In this document: in pieces, positions 21,375 through 29,076 of the stretch | How positions within the stretch are numbered: position 1 is the stretch's first letter | Layout: the number at the start of each line of letters is the position of its first letter | Source of the DNA: an uncultured Clostridium sp. | Lineage (GTDB): Bacteria > Bacillota > Clostridia > Lachnospirales > Lachnospiraceae | Length of the DNA: 29,793 nucleotides | Direction: 5' to 3' | Assembly (NCBI GenBank): GCA_900555045.1 | Contig: USJW01000056.1 | Span: 1-29,793, forward strand | The notes under the pieces: generated by a model | The model's input: the letters and a program-made list of their open reading frames with translations, nothing else | The model's database searches: none | What the model was told of the DNA's origin: nothing | Translations under genes and position numbers: made by a program

Positions 21375-22796
21375 TTGGGAGAAATCGATAAGAACCAGGA
21401 CGAGATTAAGGAGAATGTTCCCGGCCAGGAGGAGAGCGGCCAGGAGCGGGATGACGATAAATACGAGAAGGTGTGTTACATATGCCGCAGGCCGGAGAGC
21501 AAGGCAGGCCCCATGATCTCCATGCCCGGCGGAATGAGCCTCTGTCACGACTGCATGCAGAAGGCCTTCGACTCTGTGACCAAGAGCGGCATGGATTTCT
21601 CGAAGATTCCGGGCATGCCGTACATGAACATGAATATGAATGACCTCAACTTGAACCAGCCGGGCATGGAGGTGCCGAAGAAGCAGAAGATCCGCAAGAA
21701 GGCGGAGAAGCAGCCGGCCCTGTCCATGAAGGACATCCCGGCGCCGCACCAGATTAAGGCGCAGCTGGACGAGTACGTGGTGGGCCAGGAGAAGGCCAAA
21801 AAGGTGATCTCCGTGGCTGTATACAACCACTACAAGCGGGCGTTTCTGGGCGGAAAGCCCGAGGGGGAGGACATGCCCGATGTGACCATCGAGAAGTCCA
21901 ACATTCTGATGATCGGCCCCACCGGCAGCGGCAAGACCTACCTGGTGAAGACGCTGGCGCGGCTCTTGGACGTGCCCCTTGCCATCGCGGACGCCACCTC
22001 GCTCACCGAGGCCGGCTACATCGGCGACGACATTGAGAGCGTGGTCTCAAAGCTCCTGGCAGCGGCGGACAACGACGTGGAGCGCGCGCAGAAGGGCATC
22101 ATCTTTATCGACGAGATCGACAAGATCGCGAAGAAGAAGCAGACCAACACCCGGGATGTCAGCGGGGAATCGGTCCAGCAGGAGCTCTTAAAGCTGCTGG
22201 AGGGCAGCACGGTGGAGGTGCCGGTGGGCTCCAACCAGAAGAACGCGATGACGCCCATGGCCACAGTGAACACGGACAATATTCTGTTCATCTGCGGCGG
22301 CGCGTTCCCGGATATGGAGGAGATTATCAAGGAGCGGCTGACCAAGAAGTCGTCCATGGGCTTTGGCGCCGTGCTGCGCGACACCTTTGACAACGACCCG
22401 AACCTGCTCAGTTATGTGACCAACGAGGACCTGCGGGCCTTCGGCATGATCCCCGAGTTCTTGGGGCGGCTTCCGGTGACTGTGACCCTCCAGGGCCTGG
22501 ATAGGGAGATGATGGTCCGCATCCTGCGGGAGCCGAAGAACGCCATCACCAAGCAGTACGAGAAGCTGCTGGCCATGGACGAGGTGAAGCTGGTGTTCGA
22601 GGACGACGCCCTGGACTGGATTGCCGAGGAGGCGATCAAGCGCGGGACGGGCGCCAGAGCCCTGCGGGCGATCCTGGAGGAGTTCATGCTCGACATCATG
22701 TACGAGATCCCCAAGGACTCCAACATCGGCTCCGTGGTGGTCACCCGCCCGTATTTGGAAAAAAGCGGGGGACCGCTCATCCGCATGCGCGGCTGA
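21375..22796 (+). CDS. clpX: ClpX-like AAA+ unfoldase, divergent
   Basis: A 473-residue ATPase with a rare TTG start (GGAGAA just upstream). An N-terminal four-cysteine zinc domain (CYICRRP ... CHDCM, about 35-58) precedes the AAA+ module with Walker A GPTGSGKT (181-188), Walker B FIDEID near 243, and sensor-2 GTGAR. ClpX unfolds tagged proteins and feeds them to ClpP. Three functional loops differ from standard ClpX: the pore loop is GYIG (214-217) instead of GYVG, the RKH loop is replaced by NQKNAMTP (from 287), and the ClpP-docking IGF is MGF (328-330). The linker after the zinc domain is long and Met/Asn-rich. No clpP or tig gene is adjacent, so this may be a second, specialised ClpX rather than the housekeeping one. 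Confidence 0.92.
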   Translation: MGEIDKNQDEIKENVPGQEESGQERDDDKYEKVCYICRRPESKAGPMISMPGGMSLCHDCMQKAFDSVTKSGMDFSKIPGMPYMNMNMNDLNLNQPGMEVPKKQKIRKKAEKQPALSMKDIPAPHQIKAQLDEYVVGQEKAKKVISVAVYNHYKRAFLGGKPEGEDMPDVTIEKSNILMIGPTGSGKTYLVKTLARLLDVPLAIADATSLTEAGYIGDDIESVVSKLLAAADNDVERAQKGIIFIDEIDKIAKKKQTNTRDVSGESVQQELLKLLEGSTVEVPVGSNQKNAMTPMATVNTDNILFICGGAFPDMEEIIKERLTKKSSMGFGAVLRDTFDNDPNLLSYVTNEDLRAFGMIPEFLGRLPVTVTLQGLDREMMVRILREPKNAITKQYEKLLAMDEVKLVFEDDALDWIAEEAIKRGTGARALRAILEEFMLDIMYEIPKDSNIGSVVVTRPYLEKSGGPLIRMRG

Positions 22797-22814
22797 CGGC
22801 TGTCTCCTGTCAGC
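22792..22814. other. Hairpin between convergent clpX and subtilase genes
   Basis: GCTGACGG and CTGTCAGC form an 8-bp stem (one wobble, seven-base loop) that spans both stop codons; the genes are only 13 bases apart. No T-run follows, so termination efficiency is uncertain and antisense overlap of the two transcripts is likely. Confidence 0.45.
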
Positions 22815-24564
22815 TTCGCAGATGTAAAAATGTCTGGAACAGATCCAGCGCGCCGTACCCCCACTCCCGGTTGGGGTACGTGAGCGCTGGATTTCGTTTT
22901 GCCCCGCGGATCAGGTAAGCGCGGATGGAGGCCTCGCTCATGGAGCGGTCGTTGCCCTCCACGAAGCCCCAGCTGAGCAGGTTCGCCACGGCTCCGGCTG
23001 CGTGGGCGGCCGCCACGGAGGTGCCGGTGCGCCGGGTCATGGCAGGCTGGCCGGAGGGCCCGGGGAGCGCTGGGCCGTACACGTCCACGCCGGGCGCCGC
23101 CAGGTCCGGCTTTATCTGGTTGGACAACGTGTAGCCGCGGCTGGAGTGGATGTAGATGCTGTTGTTGGCATGGTTGTAGGCCCCGATGGTCAGGGGGGAC
23201 GGCGCGTTTCCGGGCAGCGTCACCGTGTTGTTGGGGCTGGGGTTTAAGAACACGGTCTGGTCGGAGATAAAGGTGTCCACGGGCAGCCACATGTGGAAGA
23301 CGCCGGTGAAAATCTGGGTGTTGTAGACCCGGATGCGCCAGATTCCCACGGTGGGCGCCTCAAAGCGCATAAAGATCAGCTGGCGGCCGGTGGTGGGCTC
23401 GATGAGCAGGTAGTTGACGGTGATGACGGTATCCTCCAGCAGGAAGGGGATGCGGGTCTCGTTTCCGGGGATGATGGGGATTCGGCTGATGGTCTCACCG
23501 GTGGGGGAGACGAAGCCCACCGTGTAGGTGTCCGCGGTGGCGGCCCACAGCTCCACCACAAAGCCGCGGCGGGATTCCGGCTCGCCCACCCGGATCTCCA
23601 CATCCTCGTAGGACTGGCCGGTGGGAATTAAGCCCTCGTAGTGGTGGGCCAGACCGGTCTCATTCCCGGCCGCGATGACGGAGGCGAAGCCGAGAAAGCG
23701 GGTCACGTCCTGCGTGGATGTGCTCAGGGGCGAGAGGCCCTCGTGGCTGCCGTTGTTGGAGCCCAGGGCGATGAAAATCACCAGGGGCATGCGGTAGCGG
23801 TGGGCCATGACACGCAGATATTTGATCCCCATCATGACGTCATTTTCCTGGAACGCCTGGGCGTCCTCGGGGACCAGGTAGAAGTCCCGCAGGTAGCGCT
23901 TGGCCTGCTTCAGCTTTACCACCAGCAGCTTGCAGAGGGGCGCAGCGCCGGTGAAGGAGTCGTCCGGCAGCGTGCCGCCGGCGGCGATCCCGGCCAGGAA
24001 GGTGCCGTGCCCGTTGGTGTCCCGGGAGGGCACCAGCTCCAGCGGATTCTCTGATTCCAGTGCCTCGTTGATCTGCTCCTCGGTGAACTCTGTGCCGTAG
24101 GAGATGCCGCTCATGGGATAGTAGTCCGGGACTCCCGGCGGGAGCTCATCCGTGTCCTCCGGCAGCGTCTGGTCCCAGATCCCCAGAATGCGCGTGGTCC
24201 CGTTGGCGTTTCGAAACAGCGGGTTGGTGTAGTCGATGCCGGTGTCGAGAAAGCCGATGATGGTCCCCCTGCCCTTGTTGGCCAGCGCCGGGGTGTTGAA
24301 GGTGGCGGTGATGCCCGCGGCCTCCATGCTGGAGGTGTCGAGCAGGGTGAGCAGCTTTGGGATGCTGTAGTAGGCATACTTTTCTAGAGAAATGGGAAGG
24401 ATGTCTTCTAGAGGAACATAAAAGACCGCGAAATTCTGGGTGACGTATTCCGTGCAGGCACTGCTTCCCAGGAGACCGGCAGCGGGAGGCACATTCCGGC
24501 TGCTGTAATTGTAAATAAAGTCCGCAAAGTCTTCGGAGGCGGGATTGAATGGGCAGAGAGCCAT
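22810..24564 (-). CDS. Csp-like S8 family subtilisin peptidase
   Basis: A 584-residue subtilase without signal peptide. The catalytic triad is intact: Asp107 (FLDTGID), His186 (NGHGTFLAG) and Ser516 (GTSVAAAHAAG), with the oxyanion region IAAGNE between them. An N-terminal stretch of about 90 residues looks like the prodomain, and a beta-rich insert (about 310-450) sits before the serine. Both traits resemble the Csp proteases of Clostridia, some of which activate the spore-cortex hydrolase SleC; a role in sporulation or germination is plausible but not shown here. The start follows GAGGT at good spacing. It is divergent from the lspA-like gene, about 130 bases away, and convergent with clpX. 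In contrast to pseudoprotease family members, nothing catalytic is missing. Confidence 0.9.
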   Translation of the reverse strand: MALCPFNPASEDFADFIYNYSSRNVPPAAGLLGSSACTEYVTQNFAVFYVPLEDILPISLEKYAYYSIPKLLTLLDTSSMEAAGITATFNTPALANKGRGTIIGFLDTGIDYTNPLFRNANGTTRILGIWDQTLPEDTDELPPGVPDYYPMSGISYGTEFTEEQINEALESENPLELVPSRDTNGHGTFLAGIAAGGTLPDDSFTGAAPLCKLLVVKLKQAKRYLRDFYLVPEDAQAFQENDVMMGIKYLRVMAHRYRMPLVIFIALGSNNGSHEGLSPLSTSTQDVTRFLGFASVIAAGNETGLAHHYEGLIPTGQSYEDVEIRVGEPESRRGFVVELWAATADTYTVGFVSPTGETISRIPIIPGNETRIPFLLEDTVITVNYLLIEPTTGRQLIFMRFEAPTVGIWRIRVYNTQIFTGVFHMWLPVDTFISDQTVFLNPSPNNTVTLPGNAPSPLTIGAYNHANNSIYIHSSRGYTLSNQIKPDLAAPGVDVYGPALPGPSGQPAMTRRTGTSVAAAHAAGAVANLLSWGFVEGNDRSMSEASIRAYLIRGAKRNPALTYPNREWGYGALDLFQTFLHLRS

Positions 24565-24625
24565 GGCGTACCTCGCAGGTCAGGGCGTTTACATTAGTAT
24601 ATGCGAAATTTAAGAAACGTTTCAC

Positions 24626-24654
24626 TGGACGGTGTGGGCGGAACATAGTAAAAT
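24626..24654 (+). promoter_or_regulatory. Promoter of the lspA-like gene
   Basis: TGGACG (24626-24631), 17 bp, TAAAAT (24649-24654). On the other strand a TATACT precedes the subtilase gene, so the two genes share a compact divergent control region. Confidence 0.5.
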
Positions 24655-24694
24655 AATAGGAGAACATGTTTGACGGGAAAGGAAGGCGGACGCG

Positions 24695-25168
24695 ATGTAT
24701 GGTTGGCTGATCGGGGGGCTGGCGGCCCTGGATTTGGGGATAAAACAGGTGGTGGAGGACCAGGAGGACGAGACGTTCCCGCGGGATCTCCCCTGCGCGA
24801 AGGGATGGATTAAGCTTTACCGGAACCACAACAGCGGCTTTCCCTTTGGGTTCATGAAGCAGAGGCCCGAGCTGGTGCGCGGGATCCCGCTGATGGTGGT
24901 GTCCGCGCTGACCGGCGCGCTGGCGGCGCTGTTAGACAGAAGGGATTCGCTGGTGGAAAAGATTGGGCTGGCGGTGACCATCGGGGGCGCCATCAGCAAC
25001 CTGTACGACCGGATCTTCCGGGGGTATGTGGTGGACTACTTCAGCATCCAGTGGAAGGGACTCAAGAACGTGGTCTTTAACCTGGGGGATATCTTCATTT
25101 TCCTTGGCAGCCTGCTGATTGTGGTATCGCAGGCGGTGAAGAGCCTTAAGGGCAGCGTGAAAAAGTGA
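24695..25168 (+). CDS. lspA: Signal peptidase II-like protein (LspA family)
   Basis: A 157-residue membrane protein with about four hydrophobic segments. LspA landmarks are present: a TM1 Asp followed by Lys (ALDLGIK), RNHNSGFPFGF for the NxGxxF motif, AISNLYDR with Asp105, and FNLGD with Asp132, which form the aspartyl pair that cuts the signal peptide of diacylated prolipoproteins at the outer face. Some positions deviate (FNLGD rather than FNxAD; ISN in place of GN), so it may be a second, specialised copy. It starts after AAAGGAAGG and is a single gene with promoter and terminator. It does not sit with rluD or ileS, its usual neighbours elsewhere. Confidence 0.87.
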   Translation: MYGWLIGGLAALDLGIKQVVEDQEDETFPRDLPCAKGWIKLYRNHNSGFPFGFMKQRPELVRGIPLMVVSALTGALAALLDRRDSLVEKIGLAVTIGGAISNLYDRIFRGYVVDYFSIQWKGLKNVVFNLGDIFIFLGSLLIVVSQAVKSLKGSVKK

Positions 25169-25178
25169 GATGGAAACG

Positions 25179-25212
25179 GGCCGGAGCAGAGAGTGAGCTG
25201 CACCGGCCTTTT
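25179..25212 (+). terminator. Terminator of the lspA-like gene
   Basis: GGCCGG-A-GCAG and CTGC-A-CCGGCC pair over 10 bp with one symmetric A/A mismatch and an eight-base loop, followed by four T, ten bases after the stop codon. Confidence 0.88.
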
Positions 25213-25237
25213 GCGTGCGGACGCCGGGGGCACCGGT

Positions 25238-25301
25238 GCGGCCACAGTTCGCGGGCGATTGCTTTTGGAGCGGCCACAGCCCGCGGGCGATTGCTTTTGG
25301 A
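25238..25301. repeat. Two tandem copies of a 32-bp noncoding repeat
   Basis: Units at 25238-25269 and 25270-25301 differ only at the two bases TT/CC after GCGGCCACAG; a third partial copy (GCGGTCC) follows. It lies between the convergent terminators of lspA and the TIGR04086 gene. Confidence 0.85.
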
Positions 25302-25323
25302 GCGGTCCGCCCCGCGCGCGGAC

Positions 25324-25355
25324 AAAAATAAGCTGAGCGGCCCGCGCTCAGCTTA
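25324..25355 (-). terminator. Terminator of the TIGR04086 gene
   Basis: TAAGCTGAGC and GCTCAGCTTA form a perfect 10-bp stem with a seven-base loop and are followed on the minus strand by five T. The stop codon lies inside the stem. Confidence 0.88.
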
Positions 25356-25707
25356 ACATACCTCCCAAGGTTCCGCCCACCGCGCAGATTCCCATCACGG
25401 TCAGCGATCGCTGCATATCCATCGCGCCGCCCTTGTTCATGATCCAGGACACCACAAACAGCACCAGGAAATAGGCCAGCCCGGAGAGCAGCCCCCAGAA
25501 GAAGCGGCGCTGGCGTATCCCCTTCCCGGCGGTCCGGCCGCCCAAAAAGCAGGCGATGAAGTAGATCACATAGACCATGATGTTTACCTGTCCCTCTTTC
25601 AGGCGCAGCTGATAGAGGGCGAAGGCCAGCACGGCCAGGAGGATTCCGCTGAGGATGTAGGAGACCAGCAGGGAGCGCAGCATGGGTTTGGCAATTCCGT
25701 TTTCCAT
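25348..25707 (-). CDS. TIGR04086 family small membrane protein
   Basis: A 119-residue integral membrane protein with four hydrophobic segments (about 9-31, 41-58, 68-87 and 97-118) and short basic loops (GKGIRQRRF). It matches the TIGR04086 family, a Clostridia-specific group of unknown function often found next to the SCIFF genes, as here: it is divergent from scfA across about 145 bases. The start has AAAGGAG nine bases upstream. Gly-rich patches (CFLGGRTAGKG, VGGTLGG) inside or near the membrane segments suggest close helix packing. No catalytic or transport motif is seen, and whether it relates to SCIFF maturation or export is unknown. Confidence 0.88.
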   Translation of the reverse strand: MENGIAKPMLRSLLVSYILSGILLAVLAFALYQLRLKEGQVNIMVYVIYFIACFLGGRTAGKGIRQRRFFWGLLSGLAYFLVLFVVSWIMNKGGAMDMQRSLTVMGICAVGGTLGGMLS

Positions 25708-25780
25708 CGATTTTTCTCCTTTAACAAATCTTATGATCCAATATATTCCGGCGGATTGCCGGATATTCGCAATTTTCCCG

Positions 25781-25809
25781 TTGCACCCGATCTCAACCTG
25801 TGATATAAT
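25781..25809 (+). promoter_or_regulatory. Strong promoter of scfA
   Basis: TTGCAC (25781-25786), 17 bp, perfect TATAAT (25804-25809). Upstream lies a TCCGGC-N5-GCCGGA dyad (25747-25763) that could bind a regulator of either divergent gene. Confidence 0.75.
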
Positions 25810-25852
25810 TCTATGGAATTCTATTTTGGAGTGAAAGAGGAGGTGTCGCTAT

Positions 25853-25999
25853 ATGAAGCGCGTTAAGACTTTAAATGCCAATACCCTGAAGGATACGATG
25901 AAGAAGGGCGGCTGCGGCGAGTGCCAGACTTCCTGCCAGTCCGCTTGCAAGACTTCTTGCACCGTTGGCAACCAGAGCTGCGAGAACGCAAATCGCTAA
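25853..25999 (+). CDS. scfA: SCIFF peptide precursor (six cysteines in forty-five)
   Basis: A 48-residue peptide beginning MKRVKTLNANTLKDTMKKGG and carrying six cysteines at positions 21, 24, 28, 32, 36 and 43. It is the substrate of the radical SAM maturase encoded just downstream; in studied members that enzyme makes a thioether crosslink from a cysteine sulfur to an alpha carbon of a partner residue. SCIFF is almost universal in Clostridia and its function is still unknown. The Thr and Ser residues between the cysteines (QTSCQSACKTSC) fit the family. An AGAGGAGGT site is well placed. It has a strong promoter and is separated from scfB by a terminator-like hairpin, so it is probably made in excess of its maturase. 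Confidence 0.96.
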   Translation: MKRVKTLNANTLKDTMKKGGCGECQTSCQSACKTSCTVGNQSCENANR

Positions 26000-26039
26000 A
26001 AACGTACTTTAAGAGCTACGTACAGGATTTTGATTGGTC

Positions 26040-26074
26040 AAAGCCCCTGTAGTCCGTCGGATTATAGGGGTTTT
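26040..26074 (+). terminator. Terminator/attenuator between scfA and scfB
   Basis: Arms AAAGCCCCTGTAGTCC and GGATTATAGGGGTTTT pair over about 15 bp (G-T wobbles included) with a three-base loop, ending in four T. Partial read-through would give much more scfA than scfB mRNA. Confidence 0.82.
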
Positions 26075-26127
26075 CCCATGTGCATCGTGCCCGTTTGGGG
26101 CATGCGTTAGAAAGAGAGAGTGAACTT

Positions 26128-27528
26128 GTGATTCATCAGTATATCAATAATGGTTACCATATTGTTCTGGATGTGAACAGCGGCTCCGTACACGTAGTTG
26201 ACCCGGTGGTCTACGACGCGGTGGCGGTTGTGTCCGAGCTGGTGCCGGAGCTCGACCAGCCGGAGAAGCTTTCCGACGACGTGAAGGCGCAGGTGAAGTC
26301 CCGTCTGGCCGGAAACTACCCGGAGACGGATGTGGAGGAGGCCCTGGAGGACATCCAGGAGCTCATCGACGCAGAGCAGCTTCTGACCAAGGACATTTAC
26401 AAGGATTTTGTGATGGACTTTAAGAAGCGCAAGACCGTGGTCAAGGCCCTGTGCCTACATATTGCCCACGACTGCAATCTGGCCTGCAAATACTGCTTCG
26501 CGGAGGAGGGGGAGTATCACGGCCGCCGCGCCCTCATGAGCTATGAGGTGGGCAAGAAGGCCCTGGACTTCCTGATCGCGAATTCCGGCAACCGGGAGCA
26601 CCTGGAGGTGGATTTCTTCGGCGGCGAGCCGCTCATGAACTGGGATGTGGTGAAGCGCCTGGTGGAGTACGGCCGTTCCCAGGAGGAGGCCCACCACAAG
26701 AAATTCCGCTTCACGCTGACCACCAACGGCGTGCTGTTGAACGATGAGGTGATGGAGTTCTGCAACCGGGAGATGAGCAACGTGGTGCTGAGCCTGGACG
26801 GACGCCCGGAGGTCAACGACAAGATGCGCCCGTTCCGCAACGGGAAGGGCAGCTACGAGCTGATCGTGCCGAAATTCCAGAAGTTTGCCGAGAGCCGGGA
26901 GCAGAACAACTACTATGTGCGCGGCACCTTCACCCGCCACAATCTGGACTTCTCCAAGGACGTGCTGCACTACGCGGATCTGGGCTTCAAGCAGATGTCC
27001 ATGGAGCCGGTGGTCGCGTCGCCGGAGGAGGAGTACGCCATCCGCGAGGAGGATATCCCCCAGATTCTGGAAGAATATGACAAGCTGGCCCTGGAGTACA
27101 TCAAGCGCAAAAAAGAGGGAAGGGGCTTCAACTTCTTCCACTTTATGCTGGATCTGACCGCGGGCCCCTGCGTGGCCAAGCGCCTGGCCGGCTGCGGCTC
27201 CGGAACCGAGTATCTGGCCGTGACGCCCTGGGGCGACTTCTACCCCTGCCACCAGTTCGTGGGCAACGAGAAGTTCCTGCTGGGGAACGTGGACACGGGG
27301 ATTGTGAACACGGAGATCCGGGACGAGTTTAAGATGTGCAACGTGTACGCCAAGGAAAAGTGCAAGGACTGCTTCGCGCGGTTCTACTGCAGCGGCGGCT
27401 GCGCGGCCAACGCCTACAATTTCAGCGATTCAATCACCGGCGCCTATGAGATCGGCTGCGAGATGCAGAAAAAGCGGATCGAGTGCGCCATCATGATCAA
27501 GGCCGCATTGGCGGACGAAGAGGCGTGA
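26128..27528 (+). CDS. scfB: SCIFF radical SAM maturase
   Basis: A 466-residue radical SAM enzyme. After an N-terminal peptide-recognition domain (about 1-105), the CxxxCxxC iron-sulfur site is at Cys116, Cys120 and Cys123. A C-terminal SPASM domain (from about 355) has CGSGTEYLAVTPWGDFYPC, then CNVYAKEKCKDC and CSGGC, for two extra clusters. It forms thioether links in the ScfA peptide. The family start is M-I-H-Q-Y-I-N-N-G-Y, which puts the start at the GTG codon here; the earlier in-frame ATG lies at the foot of the upstream terminator and is unlikely. It is followed by tgt after five bases, so the two are co-transcribed. Confidence 0.96.
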   Translation: MIHQYINNGYHIVLDVNSGSVHVVDPVVYDAVAVVSELVPELDQPEKLSDDVKAQVKSRLAGNYPETDVEEALEDIQELIDAEQLLTKDIYKDFVMDFKKRKTVVKALCLHIAHDCNLACKYCFAEEGEYHGRRALMSYEVGKKALDFLIANSGNREHLEVDFFGGEPLMNWDVVKRLVEYGRSQEEAHHKKFRFTLTTNGVLLNDEVMEFCNREMSNVVLSLDGRPEVNDKMRPFRNGKGSYELIVPKFQKFAESREQNNYYVRGTFTRHNLDFSKDVLHYADLGFKQMSMEPVVASPEEEYAIREEDIPQILEEYDKLALEYIKRKKEGRGFNFFHFMLDLTAGPCVAKRLAGCGSGTEYLAVTPWGDFYPCHQFVGNEKFLLGNVDTGIVNTEIRDEFKMCNVYAKEKCKDCFARFYCSGGCAANAYNFSDSITGAYEIGCEMQKKRIECAIMIKAALADEEA

Positions 27529-27533
27529 GAGCG

Positions 27534-28670
27534 ATGGAATATAAAGTGATCACAAAGGACGGCCGGGCCAAGCGGGCCGAGATGAAGACCGTCCACGGCA
27601 CCATCCAGACCCCGGTGTTCATGAATGTGGGCACGGTGGGCGCCATCAAGGGCGCGGTATCCACCGACGATCTGCGCGAGATCGGCACCCAGGTGGAGCT
27701 GTCCAACACCTACCACCTGCATGTGCGCACCGGCGACAAGCTGATCAAGGAGTTCGGCGGCCTGCACAAGTTCATGAACTGGGACCGGCCGATCCTCACG
27801 GATTCCGGCGGCTTCCAGGTATTCTCCCTGACCAGCCTGCGAAAGATCAAGGAGGAGGGGGTATACTTTAACTCCCACATCGACGGGCACAAGATTTTCA
27901 TGGGCCCGGAGGAGAGCATGCAGATCCAGTCCAACTTGGGCTCCACCATCGCCATGGCCTTCGACGAGTGCCCGCCCAGCCACGCGGACGAGCAGTACAT
28001 CCGCAACTCGGTGGAGCGCACCACCCGCTGGCTCATGCGCTGCAAGGCCGAGATGGACCGCTTAAACGCGCTGCCGGACACCATCAACCGGGAACAGCTG
28101 CTGTTCGGAATCAACCAGGGAGGCGTGGTGGACAGCATCCGCACCTGGCATGCGGACGTGATCCGTGAGATGGATTTGGACGGCTATGCGGTGGGCGGCC
28201 TGGCTGTGGGCGAGAGCCATGAGGAGATGTACCATGTCCTGGACGTGACGGTTCCCCATCTGCCGGAGGACAAGCCGGTGTACCTGATGGGCGTGGGAAC
28301 CCCCGCGAACATTCTGGAGGCGGTGGACCGCGGCGTGGACTTCTTCGACTGCGTGTATCCGTCCAGAAACGGACGCCATGGGCATGTGTACACCAACCAG
28401 GGAAAGCTCAACCTGTTCAACCAGAAGTATGAGCTGGACTCCCGGCCCATCGAGGAGGGCTGCGGCTGCCCGGCCTGCCGGTCCTACAGCCGCGCATATA
28501 TCAGACATCTGCTGAAAGCAAAAGAAATGCTTGGAATGCGATTATGCACCTTGCATAATTTATATTTTTATAATACAATGATGGAAGAGATTCGCGACGC
28601 CATCGAAGAACACCGCTATGCCGACTACAAAAAAAGGAAGCTGGCCGGTATGGAGGGATCTCGGGTCTAA
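27534..28670 (+). CDS. tgt: tRNA-guanine transglycosylase (queuine tRNA-ribosyltransferase)
   Basis: A 378-residue enzyme that exchanges guanine 34 in the anticodon of GUN tRNAs for the queuosine precursor preQ1. The active-site region DSGGFQVFS (Asp90), GGLAVGE and the VYPSRNGRHG segment are all present. The structural zinc site is Cys310, Cys312, Cys315 and His341, matching the bacterial enzyme. The length is standard. The start MEYKVITKDG lies five bases after scfB; earlier in-frame starts lie inside scfB. Being in an operon with scfB and yajC is common in Clostridia and reflects position more than a shared pathway. Confidence 0.97.
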   Translation: MEYKVITKDGRAKRAEMKTVHGTIQTPVFMNVGTVGAIKGAVSTDDLREIGTQVELSNTYHLHVRTGDKLIKEFGGLHKFMNWDRPILTDSGGFQVFSLTSLRKIKEEGVYFNSHIDGHKIFMGPEESMQIQSNLGSTIAMAFDECPPSHADEQYIRNSVERTTRWLMRCKAEMDRLNALPDTINREQLLFGINQGGVVDSIRTWHADVIREMDLDGYAVGGLAVGESHEEMYHVLDVTVPHLPEDKPVYLMGVGTPANILEAVDRGVDFFDCVYPSRNGRHGHVYTNQGKLNLFNQKYELDSRPIEEGCGCPACRSYSRAYIRHLLKAKEMLGMRLCTLHNLYFYNTMMEEIRDAIEEHRYADYKKRKLAGMEGSRV

Positions 28671-28676
28671 TATAAA

Positions 28677-28699
28677 CTACCGCGGCGAGGCGGCGGTAG
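28677..28699 (+). other. Hairpin between tgt and yajC
   Basis: CTACCGC and GCGGTAG pair over 7 bp with a nine-base loop and no T-run. It lies six bases after the tgt stop and just before the yajC ribosome site and may be a processing or stability element. Confidence 0.4.
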
Positions 28700-28722
28700 G
28701 TGCGTGAAGGAGGAAATGAGCG

Positions 28723-29001
28723 ATGACAAACAGTCCGATTTTCTGGGTTCTCTATGTAGCTCTGCTGCTGGGAATGCTGTACTTTATGGCAATCCGCCCG
28801 CAGAAAAAGGAGAAGCAGAGACAGCAGGAGCTGTTAAACAGCGTTGCAGTAGGGGATACCATACTGACATCCAGCGGCTTCTACGGGGTTATCATTGATA
28901 TGACCGATGACACCGTGATTGTAGAATTCGGCAACAATAAGAACTGCCGTATTCCGATGCAGAAAGCAGCAATCGTCCAGGTTGAGAAGCCTGAAGCGTA
29001 A
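28723..29001 (+). CDS. yajC: Preprotein translocase subunit YajC
   Basis: A 92-residue membrane protein with one N-terminal hydrophobic segment (about residues 6-24), then FMAIRPQKKEKQRQQE and a small beta-rich cytoplasmic domain starting VGDTILTSSGFYG, all typical of YajC. It joins SecD and SecF in the accessory complex of the Sec translocase. The start has GGAGGAAATGAGCG upstream. It is the last gene of the scfB-tgt-yajC run; secD and secF do not follow, and a terminator lies next. Confidence 0.96.
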   Translation: MTNSPIFWVLYVALLLGMLYFMAIRPQKKEKQRQQELLNSVAVGDTILTSSGFYGVIIDMTDDTVIVEFGNNKNCRIPMQKAAIVQVEKPEA

Positions 29002-29011
29002 TCGAGAAAAG

Positions 29012-29048
29012 CCTGAGGCCCGGACAAGTTTCCGGAACTCAGGTTTTT
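29012..29048 (+). terminator. Terminator after yajC
   Basis: CCTGAG-GC-CCGGA and TCCGG-AA-CTCAGG form an 11-bp stem with an internal loop, followed by five T. Confidence 0.88.
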
Positions 29049-29076
29049 AACTTTACAGGAGAACGGGGAGAAAGAG

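Noticed and set aside
21375..22796. Possibility that the clpX gene is broken because of its odd loops
   Set aside because: The frame is complete and all ATPase motifs are intact; the changes look like specialisation.
25238..25301. A CRISPR array
   Set aside because: The units are directly adjacent with no spacers and there are only two copies; no cas genes are present.
25813..25866. A 17-codon upstream frame overlapping the scfA start, possibly a leader peptide
   Set aside because: Its ATG lies only four bases after the -10 box, before the expected transcription start, so it would not be in the mRNA.
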